In this document: one piece after another, positions 54,674 through 64,000 of the stretch
How the letters are laid out: the number at the start of each line of letters is the position of its first letter
How positions within the stretch are numbered: the stretch's first letter is position 1
Origin: Xenoacremonium recifei
Lineage: Eukaryota; Ascomycota; Sordariomycetes; Hypocreales; Nectriaceae
DNA: 64,000 nucleotides
Reading direction: 5' to 3'
Assembly: GCA_012184525.1 (NCBI GenBank)
Contig: WOFQ01000004.1
Coordinates: forward strand, 744,001-808,000
The notes under the pieces: generated by a model
What the model was told of the DNA's origin: nothing
Database searches by the model: none
Seen by the model: the letters and a program-made list of their open reading frames with translations, nothing else
Made by a program: the position numbers and the translations under genes

Positions 54674-56081
54674 GACTGTATCCTCTCTTGTCCTTTCTTC
54701 TCGTCCAGACTGTTGTTGCAATCGCGGTGGGTTCGCCTCAAGGATCCAGGAACCGTCGCCTCGTCGTCATCTCTCACCAGCTCTCCATGTACAAAAGAGA
54801 GCAGCTTTCCCACCCGCTAAAGGAAGAAGAACCCTCGCACAAACAAGATTCCAAAAGCCCTTCTCCTCTCTCTCTGATCACTAAATCGATATTCCTGCCC
54901 ATCATACGATTGTCACCCCGCGCCCGCTGAGTCCTGCGCTGCGAATATGTCTGCGATTACTGATCACAAATACCCACCGCGATCCGTCGACGTCAACACC
55001 CGCGCCCCGGCCCTGCGCCTGTTTACTATTCATCCCGCCTCGGAGCTGTCTCCGCCGCTGTGCTATTGGAAGGCCTTGAGCCCGGCCGCCTATCCCTGGC
55101 TTGGGGCCGCGTGCGACAACCGGTTCTGAGGTTCGAGATCGCGAGCGCCTCTGTGCGCTATTGGCCGCTAGCTGGCTTGCGCGTGGCAAGCAGGGCTTGC
55201 TTTCTGAGACACGGCCTGTGAATCCATCTCTTTGGTTCAGCTTACTGCCACTTGTCGGGCCGTGAGATCAACTGCTGAAGCGGAATGCGATTGGATCCTC
55301 TCGCTCTGCTGGACGACGTGGAGAAGGCCTCGAGACACTGCTCCAGTACGCAACGTAAGCAGATCAGACATCCCTCCAATGCATCCAGCATGTCTCACGT
55401 GAAAAAGAGGGCGCAGGCGCTTTGCATAGATAACAGCAAATCAAATAAGTTCCGCACGTCTATTGTAGGTTGTTCCATTTCCTCCTGATCCCCTGGTCTA
55501 GTTACAAAGCGAATACATCAACAGCTCAGCGTCTTGTATTTCCCTCGGTCCATTGCTGGTTGCTTTCTTTCCTTTTAAAAAAGCAACCATATCCTATAAC
55601 TCCCTCCCTTGCCTTTCCTTTGGCGTCATGCAAGCCAGTGTCCATCGTCGTGAAGTTGCCGGCCGCCAGTCTATTTCGGGTATGACAAAGGAAATAAAGG
55701 AAGAAGAAGCGTGAGCTGAGACGGGAAATCGAAAACATCAAAAAAGGAAAAACAAATCAGCGCATAGAAAGCACGCGGTACGGGATATTTCAAGCAGCCC
55801 TCCGTCTAGGAGTTCGCCTCGAACCATCCGCAGTCCCGTCCATACAATATTAATGACGGGAACCGCGCATCTCGATCCGCGAGCCTGGTAAAAGGAGGGG
55901 TGTATGGGGATCCAGTCCGAGGGGCTCAAACGCCCGCCAAAAGGTATGTTGTTGTGCCTGCTCGCAACCCAAGCAGGTCTTACACAGAATAAGCAAATAC
56001 AGGGTATCGGTGGGCGCGTCGCAAGTCGCCCAAGTCAACTCAATAAAATCCATAGGGCTCCGGATAAGACACCTTGTCTTC
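54674..56081. other. Intergenic between the DsbA-like gene and the C2H2 factor
   Basis: No supported gene. A 60-residue plus frame at 54947-55129 has no family resemblance. The 55440-56080 part is probably the 3' untranslated region of the C2H2 gene. Confidence 0.4.
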
Positions 56082-57497
56082 CTAAGCCATGTGTACGAGT
56101 CCGGGCTCCGCGCTCTGGGGTCGGCGCATGTGCGGCGCAGCGTTATAATACATTTGGTTGAGGGCCGAGCTCGACGGGTACGCCTCGGGATCCGGATACA
56201 CGTAGCTGCCGCCGTTCTGCGACGGCGATGGCACGTGAGACGGCGACTGCCAACCGACGTTGGTCATGTGAGGGCTGCCGCCCGCGCTGCCGGAGCCTCC
56301 CTGGTGCTGCTCCAGGCTGGGCTCCAGAGTCGGGGGAGGTCCGTATCCGGTGGGGTGCGAGGTCGGCCGCATCACGTTGCCGTAGCTGGCCGCAGAGGTC
56401 GACGTCGGGCTGCCCATGCGCAGGTGCACAGGCAGGGATCCATTCTGCTGGAGGTACTGGAAGTCGCCATGGCGAGGCATGGTGTTGCTCATGTCGACCG
56501 TGGGGGACATCGACATGGTTCGCTGCCCGGGAGAGGGAGTGGTCATGGGCGAGCCGTTGTTTGAAAGGTGGTCGCTCTCAGATCGGGCCTGGCCCATGTT
56601 CTTGGTCTTGGACGCAGCTAGGGCAGCAGCAGTGGCAGCAGCCGCCTCCTCGATCGTACCGGTGTGGTGGTTCTGATGTCGAGTGAGCGTCGTGCGGCGG
56701 GTGAACGTCTTCTGGCAGTCGGCGAAGGGGCATTTGTAGGGGCGCTTTCCAGAGTGCGTGCGTCGATGTCGGGCGAGGGAGCTGCTGTCGCTGAAAGGCT
56801 ATACAAACTGTCAGTGTTCCGCATTCCCAAGAGCCAAACGTTGTCCGAACATACCTTTGCGCAGGTCTCGCAGTGGTGGGGTTTCTCGCCAGTGTGCACT
56901 CGTTGGTGAACCGTCAGTGCGGATCGCTGGATGAACATCTTGCCACAGTTGGGCCAGTCACAGACGTGAGGACGGACGCCGCTGTGGATGCGCTCTGGTT
57001 CCTGTTAGCTGGTGGTCTGGGCATTCCCGTTGAAGCTGTCTGTGCTTACCGTGGCGGGCCAGATCGCTGCGTCGCGCAAAGGCCTTGCCGCATGTGCTGC
57101 AAGGGTAGGCTTTGGTGGGTTGCTGTGGAGGTTGAGGCTGTTGCGACATCTGCTGCATGGGCATCCCGTGCATGCCATTCAAGCCGGACATGTCTGGAAA
57201 GCCTGGGAGCTGCATGCCCGCGGGCATGGGATTGGGGATATGCATCGGCGCCTGCATCGCGGTAGGGGAAGGGTATCCTCGAGACATGCTATGCGGGGTG
57301 CCGTATTGCGAGTGCTCGGACCCGTGTGGTGAAGCTGATCGCTCCATGCCGGGCTCTGGCTTGACGAGAGAAAGCTGATATTGGTGATCAGCAAGACCGC
57401 TGGGAATCTGTTGCATGTTGGCGATGCCGCCTTTCTTATTCAACATGTTCCCAATGTCCATTACCTCCGTAGGAGCTGGTGATCGAAGTCCGCTCAT
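56082..57497 (-). CDS. Four-finger C2H2 transcription factor
   Basis: Three exons (57497-57050, 56994-56855, 56798-56082) encode 434 residues. The N-terminal 130 residues are Met/Pro/Gln-rich (GFPDMSGLNGMHGMPMQQ). Four fingers follow: YPCSTCGKAFARRSDLARH, VCDWPNCGKMFIQRSALTVH, HCETCAKPFSDSSSLARH and KCPFADCQKTFTRRTTLTRH. Linkers such as HTGEKPHHC are classical. Introns split finger 1 at its second His segment and the third finger after TCAK. The C-terminal 230 residues are Ser/Pro/Gly-rich and probably an activation region, ending MRRPQSAEPGLVHMA. I recognise it as a Eurotiomycete Kruppel-type regulator but not its name. Nuclear DNA binding is certain from the fingers; targets are unknown. 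Confidence 0.88.
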
Positions 57498-59601
57498 CGT
57501 AGGGACGGAAGGAGACTGCCGGCAGTGTGGCGCGTCGGTAGGGAACTCGCGCGGGAGGGCTTGGGAGTTGACGTCTCACAACAGCGAGGCGGTCACTGCT
57601 CGGGTGGCTAAGCTAGAATGCAGGGTCAGCATCGGGCTCCGTAAGTTGAGCGGTGAAGGTGGTGCATGTCCGAGGTAAATGGGATACGATTGCATGATCT
57701 TGGCCGGCTACCGACCATGTAGGCATGGTATGATCTTTCCAGAGAGTGGAAGAAAGGATGGCGTTTTGACCAGATCACCAGGGGGGACACGAGGGCTGCG
57801 AGATCGAGGCTCCAACCGACGCCGCGGAAGGAAAAGTATTGTGCAACGTACCTGAACGAGAAATGGGGAAGACCCAGGGTTATTTTGGTTCGGGCGCAAG
57901 AAGACGGCTGAGGTGCAAATCCAGCTGTACGTTGGAGGAGAGAAAATCTTGTGGGGAGTGCTTTCGACAAGTGATTGTCTTCACAACAATGGTGGTGATT
58001 CAAGACTCGGAAAATCGAGTCCTCGCACTAGAAGTGATAGTCGATTCGTGAACCCCAATGTGACGACGCAGAATGCGATCGGCTATAGTAAAACAGGGAC
58101 AAGTCGACCGGCGACAAAAGAAGAAACCGTGATCGTAGATGTGCTTGCGCTTGACGGAAGATGCGGGAGCAGTACGAAAGGACGGGGGCTGTGGCGGTTC
58201 GTACGACCGTGGGCGTTGAGGTTGACGAAGGTGCAGGAGCGAGAAAAAAAAAATATTGTCGTTATTGGACGGTGAGCGCGCGGTCTCAACGCGGTCGGGG
58301 AACTTCGCAACGGTGAGGCGCAGTAGTATCGGAATACGGTTTATGCAGCGACAAGCCGTCTCAAACAAAGCGGGATGTCGTTGGCGTCGAGCTGAGGCTG
58401 GACGGGCGCGGAGGAGGGATCGGGAAGTGGTCTGTTCTCGAGGATGCTAGATGCAGGAACCATGAGGTCAGCCGCGTCGCAGTGCAAGGCGATGTCGTCA
58501 GGGTCTCGGCGACAGGATGAGAACAAAGAAGTCCCAAACTCAAGGGAGTGATCACGGGACTCGGAGGGATCAGAGTTCAGGAAGAAGACTCGATCGTCAA
58601 AGGGGGGATGTAAAGGGGAGCGGCGGGAGGTGAGGTCGTTGCACGATCGAAGCCTGGTAGGGACCATGCCTTTATGTCGGGATCCAGGCTGGGTGGTCGG
58701 TCGGGCTGCCCCCAGGCTGGCGGGACGTGACAGTGACAGTGCAGTGCTGGCAGTGGAGGCCCAGAAAAAATCTCCAACCGGCCCACGACAGGGATCGCTG
58801 GAGGGCGTGTGGGATGAGATGGGCAAAAAAAGGACGATGACGGGAATCCCACGCACTGGCGCAGTCTTTACTAACACGGCCAGCAAACAGACACAGCTGA
58901 GCTGAGATACGCAGCCGCGGGTCGCCCGCCGGCCGGCCAGCGCAGAAGGGGGCAAAAAAAGAAAGTAGGTAGGCTCGAAGTCATGGGATCTGGCACTCAC
59001 GGTAGAGGGCCTCGGGCGCAAGGCGTTGCGGTTGTTGCTTTTTCGACGCTCCCTGTCGTTCGTGCAAGTGCGCTTTTGCTTCTTTTACAACGATCGGCGC
59101 GCGTTCCGGTGAGGTTCGTTCGTTCGTCGTGGATCGCCGACTACAGCAACAAGCGCGTCCCGACAGTGGTGATGGATCTGGGCCGGCGGGGATGTTGTGA
59201 GCATCGACCAGATCTGAGCAGAGGATGAAAGAAGTCGAAGATGGTCGAGGGTAGCAGGAGTGGTGGTGACATGGGCCAAGTGCTTTACACGGCAAGAGCA
59301 GGCAAGAGCAGCGCAGAGGCAAACAAGGCAGGAGCAGTGAAGGAAGGTCTCTGATCACCGGCAGGTCTGGGGGCTCGGGGAACATGGGCACTATTAATAT
59401 TATCACGACCGATTGATACGCCCCAGGCCAAGGCAAGCAAGCAAGCAGCAGAAATGACCGACTGCGAACGAACGGGACGGGTGGCTACCGTTGTGCCTCT
59501 CCTCCGAGCTGCTGCTGCTGCTGCTTCGTCTTAGAAGGAGTGTCTGGAGACATCCCATCCCATTCATCGTCTTTAGCCCGGGCTGGCCCCAGCACCCCCC
59601 A

Positions 59602-59681
59602 GGTACCAATCGGGGGGCCGCCTCAGGTACCGCCCTTGCTACTGCGCCTGGTACCTCTGCGGGTGCCGCCAGGGAGGTACC
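59602..59681 (+). repeat. Four GGTACC words at near-24-bp spacing
   Basis: GGTACC occurs at 59602, 59626, 59650 and 59676, i.e. spacings of 24, 24 and 26. The sequence between is GC-rich and only loosely similar. It looks like a decayed minisatellite or a spaced array of binding sites. Confidence 0.6.
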
Positions 59682-59752
59682 TTGCCACAGTATCCATGAC
59701 AGTGCAGCAGACGGTGCGCTCCCCCTGCCGTGTGCCGCGGCGCCGCCCCATT

Positions 59753-59774
59753 CAGCCCAGCCCAGCCCAGCCCA
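59753..59774 (+). repeat. (CAGCC)n tandem repeat
   Basis: Four exact CAGCC units plus a partial copy. Simple repeat. Confidence 0.75.
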
Positions 59775-60106
59775 CTCCTAGTGCCCTCTGCCTCACTTTC
59801 TTTCATCATGATCCATCCATCCAGTGCCTTATTACGGACTCAGCGTGCTCCCCAAAGCGGTATCCTCGTCAACAGGGGGCCGACGACAGCGGGACGGATG
59901 CCCATGATTGGGGCCAGTCTGCGGTCCTGCTCATCTGCTCATCTGGGACGACCTTGGCCGTGACAAGCAGCTCCTTGTTTCCAAACACGATGACCATCGT
60001 TAATGCGCTCTCGCCTCCCGCTGAGAGTTGAGCTGGACGGTGGCTCGCCGGATATGCAACCATGCCCTCCCGAGAAGGAGGGTGATGGGAAGAGGTAGGG
60101 AGGGAG

Positions 60107-60124
60107 GGCATGGCATGGCATGGC
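60107..60124 (+). repeat. (GGCAT)n tandem repeat
   Basis: Three GGCAT units flanked by GGGC and GGCC. Simple repeat. Confidence 0.65.
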
Positions 60125-63100
60125 CATGTTTGTTTGCTGCATACATGACGGCGCACGCCACACGTTCCCTCCCCCAGGCCAACGCCATCCTCTCACGCGG
60201 CATCCCTCTCTCTCGGAATAGCGAACAGGCCTCTCTCTGGTCTTGTTCAATGGTTGTTGTCGCCCGCATCGAGCATCGACCGACGAACCGTTCCAGAAGG
60301 GATGGATGGACGTCATGAGCCCTGACCATGTTGGCCATCCATGACCTGCGCCGTTCGATGCACTAATCCATCCACGTATCTGCCCTTGTCATGTCACCGG
60401 CCATAGGGCAGACGAGAGGCGTTTCAGCGGAAACACTCACACCCACCCCGGTCTACCAACGCTCAAGATACAAAGTACCTACCGTAATCAATCAGCCCAG
60501 ACAAGCCCCCCCAGAGATCTGGCTTTGCACCGTTCCAGAGCCGCTTGACGACCCCCTGTCATGTTGGTTGTTCCGTGCTACCTGTGGCTTGCCTCGCCTG
60601 AAAGCCCGCCATGGGTCCCGACGACATGTGGCCGTCTGCTTTGCTACCTTGGGTAAGAAGGGAAAGAAGCCTCATTTCCAGCCACCGTAGGCTGAGAGTA
60701 CTTGAATTTCGGCCATCGCGAGAGAGGCTGAAGGATGAGGGCATGATCAGCATTCGAGTCGAACTAGAAGCTGCTGACGAGGGGTCATGTAATCACGCTG
60801 ATGGGAATCTGTTACCTCAAAGCCGATGTTCGCGTAAAAGTTCATGGAGACTATCATCAGGCTCGCAGCAACGGAAGACGGAATCATATCACGGATAATA
60901 GAACCGCCACCCCTGTCCTGGCCTCAGTCGACTCGGCCAGCAGTGAGGCAGCCGCCTCTCTTTGCCCGAAAATTGTGCTATAGACCGTGGGCGTTAATGC
61001 ACGCAACACGCACAAGTCTCCCACATGTGGTATGTTTGCTGCTGCTGCTCACGCATGGATCAGAAGGTCTCCCCAGAGCAAGGGACCGGCCCAATCGGAT
61101 CCGAGGCGGTTTTGCCTGGCCGTCCCCAAGAGCCAGGACAGGCCTGCGACTGCGAGCACTGTGGACGGTACCTGGCTGGGGACGTCTCTGGGGGCCTCTT
61201 CCGCGGTACAAGCAGCAGGCTCCCGAGTTGACGGAAGCGAAGGCAAACATGATAGCCTTTCGCGGGTGTGCCTCCTGCTGGCTCGAGGGTTTATTGTTGG
61301 ACTATTGTCGATTCCCCGCGATGACGAGCGGGCGCAACTCACAGCAACAATAGCAATGCAAGATGCAGGGCAGATCCACCACATCTCGTTTCCCCCGTGT
61401 TTGCTTGCTTCTTCCTGCTGGTTGACGGGAGCATGTGCTTTTCGATCCAGCCAACATGGAGGGGAGGGGCTTGGAGGGGGCGTTGCGCCGGCCAAAGGGG
61501 CGTGTGCCACTGTGAAGCATTCCCCACCGTTGGGTTTGGAGCGACTTACAGGGGACTCAGGGATTCGACAGGGGGCTTCCTCCAGGTGTCTAGCGGGGGC
61601 GCGGGAGCTGACGTATGGTTGGCTGGGTGGAGAGCCCGATGGCCCATGCATTAACGCACGGAAATTGCTGGTGGCACGCTAGCCTCCTAGGGCAGGTTTC
61701 GAGAAGCCGGATGGAATGGCGCAGGGCTACGAGGGTCTTTGTCCCTGCCCCGTGCCTGCCGCAGGCGTGTCGCAGCGCCGTCAAACGGCAGGAGCTGTTG
61801 TTTGAGACTCGAGACCTCAGACTTCACACGGCTTCATCTTCCATTGTCCACTTTTCCACACCACACCATCTCCCATCCCTGCTAGCCTCCATCCCGATTC
61901 AGGCCAAGTCCAGGCTGGCTCAAGGCGCCAGAGCGAGCCAAAAGCTTCCATTCGCGTTCCATCCGCCGTTCCATTTCGCACAATCGGTCGCGCGCCCTCG
62001 TCGAAGCCCCCGAGCGCTCCGTGCTCAACAGACTTCCCCCTTCCTATTGTTCTGCAAAGCTTCGAGAAGCTCCAGGTGGCACGGGCGCTGGGATGCGGGA
62101 ATGGGGGATGGGACGACGGACCCTTGGCTGGTGCTCTCCCATGTGTTCCAAAACGGCTGTCAGGGAGTGTGGAGAGATGGCCGTTGGATCGTGCCATATC
62201 AACCTCGCGACAATGGGCAATGGGCATTTGGAATTGGACCATCTGAAGCAATGCGGTTGCGGCTCCGGTTCGGTTCCATTCCCTCTACCACCCTTTGCCC
62301 CCCGTCGGATGCAGGCCAGGTTTCCTCCCCCAGAAGAACCCTCGGGAGAGAGCATGCCCCGGGTTCCCTGCTGCCCGGACGCACATGTGAGTGCGTGTAA
62401 ACGGAGCATACGTACTTACATGCAGAGCGACGTATTAGCACCGAAGAACTCCGTTTTCGACGCCCCGTCCATCGTCCCGCGATCCCTCAACGGGCCATCG
62501 GATTGGATACTGCCGGAGCTGGGTCTCATTCCTTCTCATCTTCGCACAGCCAGGGCTTTCGGACGTCGTCACACAGTTTGACTTCTTCCTTGGCCCACTT
62601 ACACTCTGCCCCATTCCGCTACAACACCACTGGCGATCCGTCACAGCCCGCATTCCCACAATAGGAGTTGCCCATTTGGACTCCTGTGTGCTTGCCAGGT
62701 TGGGACCGGTGAGCAGTCTGGAGGGCCTCAGGCTTCACCGACATCCATCGAACGACTGCAGGAGGCGAAAATCTCGGGTGCAGAAACACCTCAACAGCCC
62801 ACCGAAAAGGACTCAAGATAGCGCTGAAAGTCGCTGGAAGTGTCTCACAGAATGCACACACTTCCCTCTTTCTAGAAGTTCCTCCTCTCTAGCCGGCTGG
62901 GGCTGCCTCCATCGGCCGGCTTCGCAGGCTTCGATCCGATCCAACAGATGGCTTCTGGCGGACCACTCACCCACACACCACACACACCGTCAGCCATTTC
63001 AGGCCAAGGTCTGAACGACTGTTGGCGCCAGGTTCAGCGTCACCTGCGCCTCCCCGTCTTCTCAATAACGCCGCCCTTGCCGCTTTCCTATTGTCGTTGG

Positions 63101-63548
63101 ATTATGACAGACTTGCGACGCCCATGTGGCAAGCCTAGCTGCAGCTGCGTCCAATAGCTGCCAGCGCCATCAACGCCCCGGCGCCCCTGGCGCACCCTCT
63201 TCAGCCTAGGTCCTCGAGACACAAACCTTCTAGAAGCTCTTTGTAGGTCTGTGCTAGCGTGCGAGCCCCCCAGCCCGAATAGGGCCTCTGAGAGCATGAT
63301 GACGCCCTGGCACACTCCCTGAGCTTCTTTGACAGTTTGTTGACTTCTTTGACAGTTGGCCCTTGTCGCCAGCCATCCCCAAGCCATCTTCGGTGAACGC
63401 GATGCCCTTGCGACGCCAAAAGGCCCCAGGGATCCGGTGAATCAAACACAATGCTTGCAGTCTATTTTCGTCTGAATGGGGCAATCGGCTTCGAGCATGA
63501 ATGAAACAATTAACATTAAACCTCCGCACTAGCGCCGCTGGGATCCAT

Positions 63549-63605
63549 GCAGCTCCAGCCATGAGAACGTTTGGTCGCAACCAGGTTTCGATCCAGGGGA
63601 GCTGC
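63549..63605. repeat. Compact 8-bp inverted repeat with inner hairpin
   Basis: GCAGCTCC (63549-63556) pairs with GGAGCTGC (63598-63605), and within the loop TTGGT and ACCA can pair across CGCA (63571-63583). The layout superficially recalls a tRNA but lacks D- and T-arm consensus and is too short. Confidence 0.35.
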
Positions 63606-64000
63606 GGCAGAGCAACAGGCACGTGTGTCATCAGGTGAATAGATGAATGGAAGATCTGAGGTAACTCAATTACGAAGTAGCATCCGGGCTAGCGAGACCG
63701 ACTTACGAAACCTACTCGCGCCATCGGACACCTCGCCGCGCCCAGATATGAGGTGGTTTTTCATCTCCCACTCTTCAAAGCACCTAACCGTAGTGTCTGC
63801 ACTACGTCCCGAAAGGGTTGTGACAAACGGGCGGCCCAGCGCTTGAGGCTTTTGCAATCAATCAAACCTGGCCGGTGCAACGAGACACAGCTGATGAGAA
63901 CCGAGACCCCCGCCTGGGGAGCTTTGGAGTCGGTTTCCGGCGAGCTGGATGGCTTGGTCGCAGCTTGCAAGCGAGACACCACGGACACATGCAAGGGATG

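Larger units (their letters stand above)
57498..64000. other. Gene-poor interval upstream of the C2H2 factor
   Basis: About 6.5 kb with no supported gene. It contains several low-complexity tracts: GGTACC spaced repeats at 59602-59681, CTG runs at 59507-59525, (CAGCC)n at 59753-59774 and (GGCAT)n at 60107-60124. Frames up to 261 codons (61615-62400) overlap equally long frames on the other strand and show no family resemblance. A compact inverted repeat lies at 63549-63605. Confidence 0.4.

Noticed and set aside
58341..59021. 226-codon minus-strand frame upstream of the C2H2 gene
   Set aside because: Arg/Ser/Pro-rich low-complexity product without family resemblance; more likely leader or promoter DNA.
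61615..62400. 261-codon plus-strand frame
   Set aside because: Overlaps frames of 120-144 codons on the minus strand, has no recognisable motif or splice structure, and its composition is that of GC-rich non-coding DNA.
63549..63605. Possible tRNA
   Set aside because: Only 57 nt long, with no D-arm or T-arm consensus, so reported only as an inverted repeat.

Overview
The window is nuclear DNA of a filamentous ascomycete, most likely an Aspergillus- or Penicillium-like member of the Eurotiales. The genes carry short GT..AG introns (mostly about 50-100 nt) with CTAAC/CTGAC-type branch sites. Many products belong to families typical of these fungi: AcuK, ExgD, a Yap1/NapA bZIP, a Grg1 protein, PTH11-like rhodopsin-domain proteins, DUF3632 and a short secreted tyrosinase. 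Species assignment is inference. I see no rRNA, tRNA, CRISPR, intact transposon or recognisable secondary-metabolite cluster.

Layout. 0-5 kb: the cut 5' end of a minus-strand gene, a small doubtful ORF, grg1, and a seven-exon rhodopsin-domain membrane protein. 6.8-8.4 kb: secreted tyrosinase. 10.5-12.4 kb: Yap1-type oxidative-stress regulator. 13-16.6 kb: a divergent pair, an NCS1 nucleobase/allantoin-type transporter and a PfkB sugar/nucleoside kinase, with paired GATA sites between them. 17.4-19.7 kb: YANK-type AGC kinase. 19.7-25 kb: gene-poor. 25-31 kb: a compact run holding a small mitochondrial-looking stress protein, a DUF3632 protein, a RING protein, FMP52 and riboflavin kinase. 31.4-33.6 kb: gluconeogenesis activator AcuK. 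33.6-39 kb: gene-poor. 39-42 kb: DHA1 MFS exporter. 43-55 kb: housekeeping block (ExgD glucanase, branched-chain keto-acid dehydrogenase E1 beta, actin capping protein alpha, cytochrome b5, TFIIE beta, DsbA/FrnE oxidoreductase). 56-57.5 kb: four-finger C2H2 transcription factor. 57.5-64 kb: gene-poor.

The genes are mostly independent. The exceptions are the transporter/kinase pair, which looks like a nitrogen-controlled nucleobase or nucleoside salvage unit, and a loose theme of carbon and stress control (grg1, Yap1, AcuK, and a possible ATF-type target at 25 kb). Three long intervals without genes (19.7-25, 33.6-39 and 57.5-64 kb) each lie directly upstream of a regulatory gene: the kinase, AcuK and the C2H2 factor.

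The most useful non-obvious results are two introns that are multiples of three without in-frame stops and are therefore hidden inside apparently uninterrupted reading frames (in Yap1 and the MFS exporter), a recurrent TACGGAGTA-like word in the intergenic DNA, and a degenerate telomere-like patch near 47.4 kb. I found no convincing wholly new system.
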